Assembly (NCBI RefSeq): GCF_001613305.1
Contig: NZ_BDCC01000009.1
Location: 1 to 64,000, forward strand
Direction of reading: 5' to 3'
Length of the DNA stretch: 64,000 nucleotides
Source of the DNA: Nocardia vaccinii NBRC 15922
GTDB taxonomy: Bacteria; Actinomycetota; Actinomycetes; Mycobacteriales; Mycobacteriaceae
Position numbers and translations under genes: made by a program. Shown here piece after piece: positions 8,647 through 20,855 of the stretch; the first letter of the stretch is position 1, and each line of letters begins with the position of its first letter. Below the pieces are notes generated by a model. The model worked only from the letters and a program-made list of their open reading frames with translations, did no database searches and was not told the origin of the DNA.

Positions 8647-8768
8647 CGCGGGAGCTCCTCTGTGCGATTCTCGGTCGATTCCTGCAATTTCATTTCCCTC
8701 AACACCTCACCACCACCGAAGCTCGCCGCGAACACCCCGGAGGAAAGCGGAGGGCAAAGACACAGCGA

Positions 8769-8809
8769 AAAATACCGACGCCCGCCCTGCACGGACAGGA
8801 CGGGCGTCG
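8769..8809 (-). terminator. Rho-independent terminator of rpmE
   Basis: Read on the minus strand, 8809-8796 and 8789-8776 form a 14-bp GC-rich stem (CGACGCCCG arms, one G-U pair) with a 6-base loop, followed by GTATTTTT. The stop of rpmE is 10 bases upstream. This separates rpmE from prfA. Confidence 0.88.
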
Positions 8810-8818
8810 ATGGGACAG

Positions 8819-9049
8819 CTACTTGGCGTCGGCCTTCTTCGGGGTGCGCTTGCCGTAGCGAGCCTCGAAGCGGGCGACGCGGCCGCCGGTGTCGAGGATC
8901 TTCTGCTTGCCCGTGTAGAACGGGTGGCACTGCGAGCAGACCTCGACGGTGATCTTGCCCGACTCCTTGGTGCTGCGAGTCTGGAACGTGTTCCCACAAC
9001 CGCAGACGACGGTCGTCTCCACGTATGTGGGGTGGATTCCTGCCTTCAT
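8819..9049 (-). CDS. rpmE: 50S ribosomal protein L31 (zinc type)
   Basis: Large-subunit ribosomal protein. The 76 residues begin [19 protein letters not shown] and keep the four zinc ligands (C16, C18 in VCGCG; C37 and C40 in VCSQC), so this is the Zn-containing form rather than the Zn-free paralog induced under zinc starvation. The C-terminal tail is Lys-rich. The location between rho and prfA is conserved in mycobacteria. A clear terminator follows. Confidence 0.96.
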   Translation of the reverse strand: MKAGIHPTYVETTVVCGCGNTFQTRSTKESGKITVEVCSQCHPFYTGKQKILDTGGRVARFEARYGKRTPKKADAK

Positions 9050-9379
9050 GGATGTCCTTTCGATGGTCGCCGGGTCGCCCTGGCGAAACAGGACGTGAAC
9101 CGGAACCGACTAGGCATTGTTGCCAACGAACCAGTGTAAACGCCGATCTGCCCCGGTTTTGTTCCGGGCCGGATCGACCGGCGATGTTCCCAAAACGGGG
9201 AACAGGTATGTTTATTCCCCGAACAAGCCCTAGCGTGGTCCCCCAGAAAGTACGGGCGCGCATATTCGCAGCTCTCGAGCCACGCTGAACTCGGGTAGTC
9301 GGCTACTCGTGAATATGAACAGAGGTGTTCATAGATTATCGGCAGCAGGCCGGAACCGGCTACGGCAGGAGGGAACGCA
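9050..9379. promoter_or_regulatory. Divergent intergenic region, rpmE / small membrane protein
   Basis: 330 bases without a gene. TACACT on the minus strand (9132-9137) could be an rpmE -10 element. A 7-bp inverted repeat CGGGGAA (9196-9202) / TTCCCCG (9215-9221) lies nearer the plus-strand gene. No regulator is known for it. Confidence 0.35.
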
Positions 9380-9727
9380 GTGAATCAGCACACCGCTCGG
9401 GGGGCTCGGGGGTCGCGGTCTCCCGGATCGGCGATCGGCCGTAGGCTTCGCGTCCTGCCGGGGGGTTGGCGCGCGGAACTCCTCGCCGGAGCCGTATTGA
9501 CGATTTTGTCGGTGACGATCGCCATCTGCTGGTGGGCGGCGCCCGCGGACCGGGCCGCCGAGCTCACGCCCGGCACGCCCGGTGACACCGAGCCCTATCA
9601 GTTCACCGCGACCGCGTTGCCGACCGGCGGACTCACCGCCGCCACCGCACTGATCCTCGGCGGATTGATCCTCGGCGCGGTACTGGTCGGCCGAATCTTC
9701 TACTCCCCCACCCGAAAACGCCGCTGA
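9380..9727 (+). CDS. Small two-helix membrane protein, unknown function
   Basis: A 115-residue protein with no family I can name. The first 28 residues are basic (RGARGSRSPGSAIGRRLR). Two hydrophobic helices follow (about 34-51, LLAGAVLTILSVTIAICW, and 82-106, LTAATALILGGLILGAVLVGRIFY), separated by a 30-residue loop that should face outside. A short positive tail (SPTRKRR) follows. Both ends are predicted cytoplasmic. The gene lies between rpmE and rho on the opposite strand, and a hairpin overlaps its stop. Confidence 0.6.
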   Translation: MNQHTARGARGSRSPGSAIGRRLRVLPGGWRAELLAGAVLTILSVTIAICWWAAPADRAAELTPGTPGDTEPYQFTATALPTGGLTAATALILGGLILGAVLVGRIFYSPTRKRR

Positions 9728-9752
9728 GGCCCTGCCGCAGCAGGACCTCAGC
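9722..9752. terminator. Hairpin between convergent genes
   Basis: CGCTGAGG-CCTGC and GCAGG-CCTCAGCG form a 14-bp stem with one mismatch and a CGCA loop. It overlaps the stop codon of the plus-strand gene and lies about 100 bases after the rho stop on the other strand. It has no U-tract; bidirectional termination is inferred. Confidence 0.55.
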
Positions 9753-9856
9753 GGGGGTGGGCATCCGGCGAGGACACGGCTCGCTCGCCGGACATACGTT
9801 CCGTGCGCCGTGCGAGCCCGTCGCGACACCGGCGAGCCCGCACGAACGCTGGAGTA

Positions 9857-11908
9857 CTACTCGTCCAGAGCACCCGGCGCGGTCTTGGAGACCTGCACCA
9901 GGAATTCCATATTGTTCTTGGACTTGCGCAACCGGTCGATCAGCAGATCGATCGCCTGATGCGAATCCAGGCCGGACAGCACGCGCCGCAGCTTGTGGAT
10001 GACCGCGGCCTCGTCCGGCGACATGATCAGCTCGTCGCGGCGGGTACCGGACGGGTTGACGTCCACCGCCGGGAACACCCGGCGCTCGGCGATCTTGCGA
10101 TCGAGCTTGAGCTCCGCGTTACCGGTGCCCTTGAACTCCTCGAAGATGACCGTGTCACCGGTGGACCCGGTCTCCACCATCGCGGTCGCGATGATGGTCA
10201 GCGAGCCGCCGTTCTCGATGTTGCGCGCCGCGCCCAGGAACCGCTTGGGCGGGTACAGCGCGGTCGAATCGACACCACCGGACAGGATGCGGCCGGAGGC
10301 GGGCGAGGAGTTGTTGTACGCGCGCCCCAGACGGGTGATCGAGTCCAACAGCACGACGACGTCCTGGCCCATCTCCACCAGGCGCTTGGCCCGCTCGATG
10401 GCGAGCTCGGCGACCGAGGTGTGATCGCTCGGCGGCCGGTCGAACGTCGAGGCGATCACCTCGCCGCGCACCGAGCGCTGCATATCGGTGACCTCTTCGG
10501 GACGTTCGTCGACCAGCACCACCATCAGGTAGCACTCGGGGTTGTTGGTCGCGATGGCGTTCGCGATGTCCTGCATGATCGTGGTCTTACCGGCCTTGGG
10601 CGGGGACACGATCAGGGCACGCTGCCCCTTGCCGATCGGCATGATCAGATCGATCACGCGGGTGGTCAGCTTGTTGGGTTGCGTCTCGAGCCGCAGCCGC
10701 TGGTTCGGGTACAGCGGGGTCAGCTTGTTGAACTCCGGACGGCGCCGAGCCGAATCGACATCGGTGCCGTTGACGGTGTCCAGGCGTACCAGCGGATCGA
10801 ACTTCTGCCGCTGATTGCCCTGCTCACCCTCGCGGGGCGCGCGCACCGCACCGGTGATCGCGTCACCGCGGCGCAGGCCGTTCTTGCGGACCAGGTTCAT
10901 CGAGACGTACACGTCGTTCGGACCGGCCAGATAGCCGGAGGTGCGCACGAACGCGTAGTTGTCCAGCACGTCCAGGATTCCGGCGACCGGCTGCAGGACG
11001 TCGTCCTCGCGGATCTCGACCTCGCGGGCCTCGCCACCGGCGCCACCCTCGCGGTCCCGGCCCCGACGACGCTCCCGGAACCGGCGGCCGCGACGGCCCC
11101 GGCCGTCACCGTCGTCGTCACCACCGCGATCACGATCACGATCGCGATCGGCGCCGTTGCGGTTCTGGTTGCCCTGACCGTTCTGCTGACTACGGTCGTT
11201 CTGCTGACTGCGATCACGACGACGCTCACCGGAGTCCTGCTCGGACTTGACCTCGGCGCCGTTGGTCTCGGCCTTGACCTCGCCGCCCTCGGCCGCACGC
11301 TGCTCACGACCGCGACGCTGCCGGCCACGGCCCCGCTGACCGCCCTCGCGGCCGGAATCCTCACCCGAGTCGGCCTGGCGCGCAGGCGAATCAGCCTTGG
11401 CCTGAGCGGGCTCGGCAGCCTTCTCGGCCTTATCGGCGGGCTTGGCCGACTTCTCGGCCTTCTCGGCGGGCCTGTCGGACTTCTCGGCCTTCTCGGCGGA
11501 CTTGTCGGCAGGCTTCTCGGCGACGCCGTCCAGCGTCTGCTGCTCGCCGCGCGCCGAGGCGGACTTGGCCCGCGGCGCTTCCGCGGCGGGTGCGGGCTCG
11601 TCGGTCTTCGCCGACTTGGCGGGCGCGGATCCCTCGCGGCCACGCACGGGCTTACCAGCCGAACCACCGGCCTGATTTTCCTTGATAGCGGCGATGAGAT
11701 CGCCCTTACGCATTCCGGAAGTGCCTCGTATACCGAGCTCTCCGGCCAGTGCGCGCAACTGCGGCAACAACATTCCAGTCAGCCCCGATCGTGCGACGTC
11801 GGTTTGTTCGCTCATTTTCGAAATCTGTCCGGAGTCACTTTCGCGGCTGTCCGAGGAACGTCCATCGGTTTCCACCCCGGGTGTCGCGAGCAGGTCCGTA
11901 TCTGTCAC
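9857..11908 (-). CDS. rho: Transcription termination factor Rho
   Basis: Hexameric RNA helicase that ends transcription. The 683 residues are much longer than E. coli Rho (419) because of an actinobacterial insertion. After the Rho_N domain (about 30-75) comes about 215 residues of low complexity, first Lys/Ala/Glu repeats (AEKAEKS types) and then Arg/Asp/Asn-rich sequence. The RNA-binding OB fold (EDDVLQPVAGILDVLDNYAFVRTSGYL), Walker A (PPKAGKTT), VVLVDERPEEV and the arginine-finger region follow intact. GTG start at 11908. The low-complexity part probably adds RNA affinity for GC-rich transcripts, as reported for other actinobacterial Rho proteins. Confidence 0.96.
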   Translation of the reverse strand: MTDTDLLATPGVETDGRSSDSRESDSGQISKMSEQTDVARSGLTGMLLPQLRALAGELGIRGTSGMRKGDLIAAIKENQAGGSAGKPVRGREGSAPAKSAKTDEPAPAAEAPRAKSASARGEQQTLDGVAEKPADKSAEKAEKSDRPAEKAEKSAKPADKAEKAAEPAQAKADSPARQADSGEDSGREGGQRGRGRQRRGREQRAAEGGEVKAETNGAEVKSEQDSGERRRDRSQQNDRSQQNGQGNQNRNGADRDRDRDRGGDDDGDGRGRRGRRFRERRRGRDREGGAGGEAREVEIREDDVLQPVAGILDVLDNYAFVRTSGYLAGPNDVYVSMNLVRKNGLRRGDAITGAVRAPREGEQGNQRQKFDPLVRLDTVNGTDVDSARRRPEFNKLTPLYPNQRLRLETQPNKLTTRVIDLIMPIGKGQRALIVSPPKAGKTTIMQDIANAIATNNPECYLMVVLVDERPEEVTDMQRSVRGEVIASTFDRPPSDHTSVAELAIERAKRLVEMGQDVVVLLDSITRLGRAYNNSSPASGRILSGGVDSTALYPPKRFLGAARNIENGGSLTIIATAMVETGSTGDTVIFEEFKGTGNAELKLDRKIAERRVFPAVDVNPSGTRRDELIMSPDEAAVIHKLRRVLSGLDSHQAIDLLIDRLRKSKNNMEFLVQVSKTAPGALDE

Positions 11909-12230
11909 GGAGATCCTTTCCTTCCCTCGATTGCCGTGTGCTTATTCGAGGGTTTCGTCCCGAAGCCCGATCACTGTGCCGAGCCCGGATGCCGTATCGC
12001 CTGCCCCGCCGGACCTGCGGTTCATCACCGCCAGGTCTGCGCCACCGGTTCACAAAGGTGGGAGTTCATTCCAGTGCTGACCCCAAGATCTCTCGAGACC
12101 CGTCTCGCGAGCCTGAGCAAGGAGCCTGCTGGAGCGATTGCCCAAATGAAGCACCGGCGTCTGATGCGCACGATGTACGGACTCGCTCAGGATAGCTCCC
12201 CACTGGAATGCCTGCAAGGCAGGCACGCCG
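11909..12230 (-). promoter_or_regulatory. rho leader and thrB 3' region
   Basis: About 320 bases without a gene. A small hairpin TGCCTGC-AAG-GCAGGCA (12209-12225) lies just after the thrB stop and may be a weak terminator. The remainder would be the rho promoter and 5' leader; long leaders allow Rho autoregulation in other bacteria, but no specific element is recognisable here. Confidence 0.35.
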
Positions 12231-14336
<2,106 letters not shown>

Positions 14337-14340
<4 letters not shown>

Positions 14341-15836
14341 TCCTCGGTGCCTTCCAATCTCACAACGCTGGTCACGGACGTGACGGATTCCAGCTCGGCC
14401 AACGCGGCCACCGTATCTGCCAGTGCCGACTCGGTCGCGTGGTGGGTGACCACGACCAGTCGCGCGCCCTCGTCCTGTCCCTCCTGGCGGACGGTCGAGA
14501 TGCTGACACCGTGCTGGGCGAATTCCCCGGCGACCGCCTGCAGAACCCCGGTGCGATCGGCGACCTTCAAGTTCACGTGGTAGCGGGTCGGTGTGTCGCC
14601 GATCGGCGCGATCGGCAGCTCAGCATAGACCGATTCGCCCGGTGCGCGGCCACCGAAGAATTTGTTTCGTGCGGCCATCACCACATCGCCCATCACCGCC
14701 GACGCGGTCGGCGCGCCGCCCGCGCCCTGGCCGTAGAACATCAGCCGGCCCGCGTTCTCCGCCTCCACGACGACGGCGTTGAACGCCCCGTTCACCGAGG
14801 AGAGCGGATGTTTGCGCGGGATCAGCGCTGGATACACCCGTACCGAGATGCGGTCCTTGCCGCCCTGTGCGGGTCCTGGCGCCGCTGCGACGGCTTGCGA
14901 GGTGACAGACGGGCCCGAAGGCGGCAGCGAAGCGTCACCACGCAGGGCCCCGGGAGCCTCGCCATCGGACACAGCGGAGGCAGCTTGCGCAACCACGGAG
15001 GGGTCCGCAGCGGCGCCCCATGAATACTGTTCATCCGGGCCTGCCGGGACTCGCTCGCAGATGGCCAGCAGCTTGACGGTGCAACCGACGGCCGCGGCGG
15101 TCTCCAGATCCTCGGAGGTGATCCGGGAGATGCCCTCGCGATAGACATCCGCGGCGGTGACGCGGGTGTGGAAGGCCAGCGAGGCCAGGATCGCGGCCTT
15201 CGCGGCGGCGTCGAAACCCTCGACGTCCGCGGTGGGATCGGCCTCGGCGTAGCCGAGACGGGTGGCCTCGGCGAGCGTCGCGTGGTAGTCCGCGCCGGTC
15301 TCGTCCATCGCCGAGAGGATGAAATTCGTTGTGCCGTTGACGATTCCGACGACCCGATTGACCCGGTCACCGGACAGCGACTGGATCAGCGGGCGCACCA
15401 CCGGGATGGCCCCGGCCACAGCCGCCTCGAAATACAGATCCGCGCGGCTGTGCTCGGCGGCCGCGGCGAGTTCGCCGGTGTAGTCGGCCAGCAGCGCCTT
15501 GTTCGCGGTCACCACCGACTTACCCGCGGTGAGCGCGGCGCCGATCAGCGCGCGGGCCGGATCGATACCGCCCATCACCTCGACGACCAGGTCCACGTCG
15601 TCGCGGGTGACCAGGGCGTGCGCGTCGGTGGTCAGCAGCTCGGGATCGATGCCCCGGTCCACGTCGATCCGGCGGACCGCGACTCCGCGCAGCACCAGCG
15701 GGGCGCCGATGCGCTGGCGCAGGTCCTGCGCCTGCTCCTGGATGATCCGCACGACCTCGGTACCGACATTGCCCATGCCCAGGACCGCGACGCCGATCGG
15801 ATGATCGGATCCGAAGGGGTATTCCCGGTCCGTCAT
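14337..15836 (-). CDS. hom: Homoserine dehydrogenase with unusual insertion
   Basis: NAD(P)-dependent reduction of aspartate semialdehyde to homoserine, feeding threonine and methionine. Domains in order are the nucleotide-binding Rossmann fold ([15 protein letters not shown], residues 14-28), the catalytic domain ([21 protein letters not shown], the [19 protein letters not shown] motif) and a C-terminal ACT domain ([21 protein letters not shown]). At 499 residues it is about 55-60 longer than mycobacterial homologs (about 440). The excess is residues 268-327, Ala/Pro/Ser/Gly-rich, in a surface stretch just before [12 protein letters not shown], and contains the dispersed repeat at 14909-14952. 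The frame is kept and all catalytic motifs remain. ATGA overlaps join it to lysA and thrC. Confidence 0.95.
14909..14952 (-). repeat. Dispersed 44-bp repeat, copy C, inside hom
   Basis: In minus-strand orientation it reads CGGGGCCCTGCGTGGTGACG at one end and CTTCGGGCCCGT at the other, matching the copy at 5463-5506 almost base for base at both tips and, over the middle (CGCTGCCGCC), the copy at about 52-94. It is translated as part of the extra residues 297-311 of homoserine dehydrogenase. Confidence 0.8.
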
Positions 15837-17254
15837 GACTGCACCTCCAAGCTCAAGAGATCTTCCACCGTCTCGCGGCGCAGGATCAGGCGCGCCTGCC
15901 CGTCGCGCACGGCCACCACCGCCGGACGGGTCAAGAGGTTGTAGCGGCTCGACATCGAATAGCAGTAGGCACCCGTCGCCGCCACGGCGATCAGATCGCC
16001 TGGACCGACGTCCTCGGGCATCCAGGTGTCACGGATCACGATATCGCCGCTCTCACAGTGCTTTCCGACCACGCGGGCGACGACCGCGGCGGACTCGCTG
16101 GACCGCGAGACCAGGCGGCAGTCGTATTCGGCCTGATACAGCGCCGGGCGGATGTTGTCGCTCATGCCGCCGTCCACGCTGACGTAGCGGCGCTGCGCGC
16201 CCGCGTCCAGGACGACGTCCTTGATCGTGCCGACCTCGTACAGCGTGACGGTGCCCGGTCCGGCGATGGCGCGGCCCGGTTCGATCGCGATGGTCGGGGT
16301 GGGCAGGCCGATCTGGGCGGACTCCTCCTCCACCAGATGACGGACCTTCTTCGCGAATTCGTCCAGCGGCGGCGCGTCGTCCCCAGGCAGATACGAAATG
16401 CCCAGTCCGCCACCGAGATCCAGCGTGTGGATCTGCTGGGTGCGATCGACGCCGAACTTCTCGATCGCCTCGCGCAGCAGCCGCAGCATACGGCGCGCGG
16501 AGATCTCGAAGCCGTCGATATCGAAGATCTGCGAACCGATATGGCTGTGCAGGCCGACCAGACGCAGATTCTCGGCCTCGAACACCCGCGCCAGCGCCTC
16601 CATCGCATCGCCACCGGCGATCGAGAAGCCGAACTTCTGATCCTCGTGCGCGGTCGAAATGTATTCGTGCGTATGGGCTTCCACGCCGACGGTGACACGC
16701 ACGAGGACATCCTGCAGCACACCCGCGCGGCCGGCCGCGGCCTCCAGGCGGTCGATCTCGATCAACGAGTCGACCACGACGTGGCCCACCCCGGCCGAAA
16801 CCGCGGCGTCCAGTTCGGCGACCGATTTGTTGTTGCCGTGCAGGGCGATTCGCTCGGCCGGGAATCCGGCGTGCAGGGCCACCGCGAGTTCGCCGCCGGA
16901 GGCCGCGTCCAGGTACAGGCCCTCGTCGCGGACCCAGCGCGCCACCTCACCGCACAGGAAAGCCTTCGAGGCGTAGTGAACTCGGGCATCGGGTCCGTAC
17001 GCGCGCACCATATCGCGGCAGCGGGAACGGAAGTCGTCCTCGTCCACCACGAACAGCGGGGTGCCGAACCGCTCGGCGAGTTCGGACACCGGTACACCGG
17101 CCAACCGCACCACGCCGTCGGCGTCGCGAGAAGCGTTGCGGGGCCAGACGTTCGCGGGCAGATCGATCAGCTGCGCCGGATCTTTCGGCCGCTCTGGAAG
17201 ATTCGGGGCATGCGGGATCTCGGCATGCCGCGGCCCGGCCGGATGCACGCTCAT
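15833..17254 (-). CDS. lysA: Diaminopimelate decarboxylase
   Basis: PLP enzyme that decarboxylates meso-diaminopimelate to lysine. The 473-residue fold-III enzyme shows the PLP lysine in [19 protein letters not shown], the glycine loop [23 protein letters not shown], the cross-subunit CESGD motif and [15 protein letters not shown] at 17254. The first about 35 residues are a Pro-rich extension seen in actinobacteria. First gene of the lysA-hom-thrC-thrB run, all joined by ATGA overlaps except the last. Confidence 0.96.
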   Translation of the reverse strand: MSVHPAGPRHAEIPHAPNLPERPKDPAQLIDLPANVWPRNASRDADGVVRLAGVPVSELAERFGTPLFVVDEDDFRSRCRDMVRAYGPDARVHYASKAFLCGEVARWVRDEGLYLDAASGGELAVALHAGFPAERIALHGNNKSVAELDAAVSAGVGHVVVDSLIEIDRLEAAAGRAGVLQDVLVRVTVGVEAHTHEYISTAHEDQKFGFSIAGGDAMEALARVFEAENLRLVGLHSHIGSQIFDIDGFEISARRMLRLLREAIEKFGVDRTQQIHTLDLGGGLGISYLPGDDAPPLDEFAKKVRHLVEEESAQIGLPTPTIAIEPGRAIAGPGTVTLYEVGTIKDVVLDAGAQRRYVSVDGGMSDNIRPALYQAEYDCRLVSRSSESAAVVARVVGKHCESGDIVIRDTWMPEDVGPGDLIAVAATGAYCYSMSSRYNLLTRPAVVAVRDGQARLILRRETVEDLLSLEVQS

Positions 17255-17452
17255 GCGGGAGTCCCGCTGGTGCTCGACTCCGACACGAGCGCGGCCGCAC
17301 CCATGGTTCGCTCGCTCACGACGAATGATCCCTTCCTCGGTACATACTCATCTGGCGTGCCGCGCTGCACGGATTCGCCACCCCATCCCGGGCGTGCTCG
17401 AAAGAGCCTGCCGGACAGGACATCCGGTCGGCTCCATCGGGTACGGCGCGAT

Positions 17453-19135
17453 TCACATGCGCTCCGGAGCGCTGACGCCCAACAGCGACAGACCGTTGCG
17501 CAGCACCTGCCGCGTCGCCTTCACCAGTTCCAGCCGCGCGGCATGCCGCGGAGTGAGCGGCTCATCGCCCTGCGGCAGGACGCGCATCTCGTTGTCGGAC
17601 TGGAAGGGGTGGTACACCCCGGCCAGCTCCTCCAGATACCGCACCACCCGATGCGGCTCGCGCATTTCCGCGGCCGTGGCCACGATCCGGGGGAACTCAC
17701 CCAGCGTGCGGATCAGCTCGCCCTCGCGGTCCGCGGTCATCGCGGCGAAATCCGGTGTCACCGAGGCGAAGTCGAAGGACTCCGAATTCTCGATGATCCG
17801 GCAGGTGCGCGCGTGCGCATACTGCACGTAGTAGATCGGGTTGACGCTCTCCTGTTTGGTCCACAGGTCCAGATCGATATCGATACTGCTGTTGGCCGAG
17901 GAGCGCATCAGCGAGTACCGCGCGGCGTCCACACCGATCGCGTCGACCAGGTCGTCGAGCGTGACGATGGTGCCCGCGCGCTTGGACATCCGCACCGCCA
18001 CACCGTCTTTCACCAGATTCACCATCTGGCCGATGAGCACCTCGACGGTCGCGGGATCGTCACCGAAGGCGGCCGCGGCGGCCTTCAGACGTCCGATGTA
18101 GCCGTGGTGGTCCGCACCGAGCATGTAGATGCACAGGTTGAATCCACGCGACCGCTTGTTGTGGAAATACGCGATGTCACCGGCGATATAGGCGGATTTG
18201 CCGTCACTCTTGATGACCACGCGATCCTTGTCGTCACCGTATTCGGTGGAGGCGATCCACCACGCGCCGTCCTTCTCGTACAGCTTCCCGGACGACTTCA
18301 GCGTGGCCACCGCGCGCTCGACCTCACCGGATTCGAACAGCGCGCTCTCGTTGAAATACACGTCGAAGTCGGTGCCGAAATCGTGCAGGGACGCCTTGAT
18401 CTGCCCGAACATCAGCTCGACGCCCTCGCGCCGGAACAATTCGAACCGCTCGGCGGCAGCCGATTCGGCGCCCGCGCCGGCGGGCAGTTCCGCCGCTCCC
18501 GGATTCGCCGCGACGATCGCGTCGGCGATCTCGGTGATGTACGCGCCCGCATACCCGTCGTCCGGGGTGGGCGCGCCGGTGGCGGCCGCGACCAGGGAAT
18601 TTGCGAAACGGTCGATCTGCGCACCGTGATCGTTGAAGTAGTACTCCCGGGTCACCTCCGCGCCCTGGGCGATCAGGATCCGGCCCAGGGCGTCGCCAAC
18701 CGCCGCCCAGCGGGTGCCGCCGAGATGAACCGGACCGGTCGGATTCGCGGAGACGAATTCCAGGTTGATCTTCGCGCCCGCCAGGGTGTCGGCGGTGCCG
18801 TAGCGCTCGCCCGCGGTGAGGATCTTCTCGATGATCACGCCCTGCGCGGCGGCAGCGAGCCGGATGTTGAGGAATCCGGGACCGGCGACCTCGGCGGAGT
18901 CGATACCGTCGGCGGCCGAGAGCGCCTCGGCGAGCAGACCTGCGAGTTCGCGCGGATTCATTCCGGCCTTCTTCGCCACCTGCATGGCCACATTCGTGGC
19001 ATAGTCACCGTGCTCGGGATTGCGCGGACGCTCCACCGTGACCTCGTCGGGCAGGACCCCCGGGTCCGATCCACGTTCCACGAGCACCTTCGCCGCGGTA
19101 GCACGAAGGAGATCTGCAAGGTCAACTGGAGTCAC
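17453..19135 (-). CDS. argS: Arginyl-tRNA synthetase
   Basis: Class I synthetase charging tRNA-Arg. The 560 residues contain the HIGH-like [23 protein letters not shown] at about 125-147, the ArgS-specific N-terminal additional domain before it, the KMSKS-like VRMSKRAGT and a C-terminal DALR anticodon-binding domain. GTG start at 19135. It lies 198 bases upstream of lysA; argS-lysA-hom-thrC-thrB-rho is the standard actinobacterial order. The cognate tRNA-Arg(CCG) is 1.7 kb away. Confidence 0.96.
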   Translation of the reverse strand: MTPVDLADLLRATAAKVLVERGSDPGVLPDEVTVERPRNPEHGDYATNVAMQVAKKAGMNPRELAGLLAEALSAADGIDSAEVAGPGFLNIRLAAAAQGVIIEKILTAGERYGTADTLAGAKINLEFVSANPTGPVHLGGTRWAAVGDALGRILIAQGAEVTREYYFNDHGAQIDRFANSLVAAATGAPTPDDGYAGAYITEIADAIVAANPGAAELPAGAGAESAAAERFELFRREGVELMFGQIKASLHDFGTDFDVYFNESALFESGEVERAVATLKSSGKLYEKDGAWWIASTEYGDDKDRVVIKSDGKSAYIAGDIAYFHNKRSRGFNLCIYMLGADHHGYIGRLKAAAAAFGDDPATVEVLIGQMVNLVKDGVAVRMSKRAGTIVTLDDLVDAIGVDAARYSLMRSSANSSIDIDLDLWTKQESVNPIYYVQYAHARTCRIIENSESFDFASVTPDFAAMTADREGELIRTLGEFPRIVATAAEMREPHRVVRYLEELAGVYHPFQSDNEMRVLPQGDEPLTPRHAARLELVKATRQVLRNGLSLLGVSAPERM

Positions 19136-19226
19136 GAGTAACTATCCTATGGTTCGAGCAGGGGGGCACCGCCAGCGGGTTTCCCGGACTCGGATCCGCC
19201 GACCGACCGAAGAGAGCCCATCAGCG

Positions 19227-20090
19227 ATGCCGAACACCAGCGCAAAATCGGCCAAGGCCATTCGTGCCGCGGCCCGGTCCGCTCCCGCGAGTAAATCGGG
19301 AGGCGGCGCCAAACTGCCCGGGGGACGGCGAATCCAGTGGCCGATCGTCGGCGGCGTCGTGGTGATCGTCGCGCTGGTCGCCGCACTGGCAATCTACCTG
19401 GTGCCGAAATATCAGCAGAAGGCCGATGCGCAGAAGTTCACCCCGACCGCCGAGCACAAGGATCCCTCGGGCGATATTCCGGGCGTGGTGCGCAAGGACT
19501 ATCCGGCGGGGCTGCACGTCTCGGCGACCCAGCGGGTGGCTTACGACATGAAGCCGCCGATGGGCGGGCCGCACGACGCGTCCTGGGCCACCTGCACCGG
19601 CGTGGTCTACGGCAAGGCGATCCGCACCGAGAACGCGGTGCATTCGATCGAGCACGGCGCGATCTGGATCGCCTACAACCCCGACAAGGTCACCGGCGCC
19701 GCCCTGGATTCGCTGAAGCAGCGGGTGCAGGGCAAGCCCGCCATGCTGATGTCGCCGTATCCCGGCCTCGATCACGCCGTCTCGCTGCAATCCTGGGGCC
19801 ACCAGCTGAAACTGGACAGCGCGGACGACAAGCGCATCGGTGAATTCATCAGCGCCCTGCGCCTGAACCAGTACACCTACCCCGAGGTCGGCGCGGACTG
19901 CGCCAACCCGACCTTCGACACCGACAACCCACCGGCATTCGACCCCACTCCTCCCGGAGCGGACGCGATCCCCATGGACGGCAAGGGATTGCAGGCGGAC
20001 CTCAGCGAAATGGGCGGCTCGTTGCCGGGCGGGATCCCGGGCATCCCGGTTCCTTCCGGAGGTGGTTTCGTCCCGGGATCGGGTCGGTAA
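19227..20090 (+). CDS. DUF3105 membrane-anchored protein
   Basis: A 287-residue protein with a basic N-terminus (AKAIRAAARSAPASKSGGG), one hydrophobic helix (about 34-56, IVGGVVVIVALVAALAIYLV) and an outside DUF3105 domain (VSATQRVAYDMKPPMGGPHDASWATCTGVVYGKAIRTENAVHSIEHGAIWIAYNPD). The conserved His/Cys/Met cluster and the Met/Pro/Gly-rich tail suggest metal contact, but the family's function is not established. The ATG at 19227 is the start nearest the helix; the frame stays open upstream. The stop overlaps the DUF305 gene start (TAATG), so the two are coupled. Confidence 0.88.
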   Translation: MPNTSAKSAKAIRAAARSAPASKSGGGAKLPGGRRIQWPIVGGVVVIVALVAALAIYLVPKYQQKADAQKFTPTAEHKDPSGDIPGVVRKDYPAGLHVSATQRVAYDMKPPMGGPHDASWATCTGVVYGKAIRTENAVHSIEHGAIWIAYNPDKVTGAALDSLKQRVQGKPAMLMSPYPGLDHAVSLQSWGHQLKLDSADDKRIGEFISALRLNQYTYPEVGADCANPTFDTDNPPAFDPTPPGADAIPMDGKGLQADLSEMGGSLPGGIPGIPVPSGGGFVPGSGR

Positions 20091-20767
20091 TGGACGAGAG
20101 CGGGCATTCCCCTCGACGCCGCACGACGCTGCTGGCGCTGATCGGAGCGTGTCTGCTGCTGACCGGTTTCGCGATCGGCGTAATCGCGCGACTTCCGTTG
20201 CAACACAACGGCGACGCCGCACCCAACGCGGTGGACACCGGGTTCTGCCAGGACATGTCGGTACATCATGCGCAGGCAGTGCGAATGGCCGCGCTCGAAT
20301 TGTCCGGCGGCAGCGATCCGGAGGTGAAGCGGCTGGCCTACGACATTCTCACCACCCAGCAGAATCAAGCCGGGCGCATGCAGGGCTGGCTGCAACTGTG
20401 GGAGCGGCCGAGCGTGGATCCGGACGGCTACATGGGCTGGATGACCGACCACGTGACCATGCACGGTTCGATGCCGATGACCTCGACGCCCAGCGGCCCG
20501 GTGCAATCCATGCCCGGCATGGCCACCGCCGCGGAGATGAACCGGCTGCGCCAACTCACCGGCCCGGCCCAGGACACCCTGTTCCTCCAGTTGATGCTCC
20601 GCCACCACCAGGGCGGAATCGCCATGGTCGCCTACGCGACGACCCACGCCGACACCGACGCGGTCCGAACCCTGGCCGACAGTATGAACACCACCCAGCA
20701 GGGCGAGATCAACCTCATGACCCAACTCCTCACCACCCGTGGCGCAACGCCTCTCCCCATGACCTGA
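20090..20767 (+). CDS. DUF305 (CopM-like) exported protein
   Basis: A 225-residue protein with an N-terminal signal anchor (about 11-33, TTLLALIGACLLLTGFAIGVIA) and two DUF305 repeats, each with a histidine motif (FCQDMSVHHAQAVRMA at about 52-67 and FLQLMLRHHQGGIAM at about 165-179). A Met/His-rich linker (DHVTMHGSMPMT) lies between them. DUF305 proteins bind copper or are linked to metal stress in several bacteria, so an extracytoplasmic copper role is plausible but inferred. It overlaps the DUF3105 gene by one base. Confidence 0.9.
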   Translation: MDESGHSPRRRTTLLALIGACLLLTGFAIGVIARLPLQHNGDAAPNAVDTGFCQDMSVHHAQAVRMAALELSGGSDPEVKRLAYDILTTQQNQAGRMQGWLQLWERPSVDPDGYMGWMTDHVTMHGSMPMTSTPSGPVQSMPGMATAAEMNRLRQLTGPAQDTLFLQLMLRHHQGGIAMVAYATTHADTDAVRTLADSMNTTQQGEINLMTQLLTTRGATPLPMT

Positions 20768-20855
20768 CCCCGCTGAAATCCGCTTTTGGCGCACGGCCGA
20801 GGATGCGATACGCTTTCCCAGCCCGATCGGACAATGGACGAGCGGGTCCATCCCC

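Noticed and set aside
11380..11530. DNA tandem repeat in rho
   Set aside because: It reflects the Lys/Ala/Glu-rich coding repeat of the Rho insertion, not an independent element.
16058..19141. 1027-codon plus-strand open frame opposite lysA and argS
   Set aside because: Fully antisense to two intact housekeeping genes; no recognisable domain.
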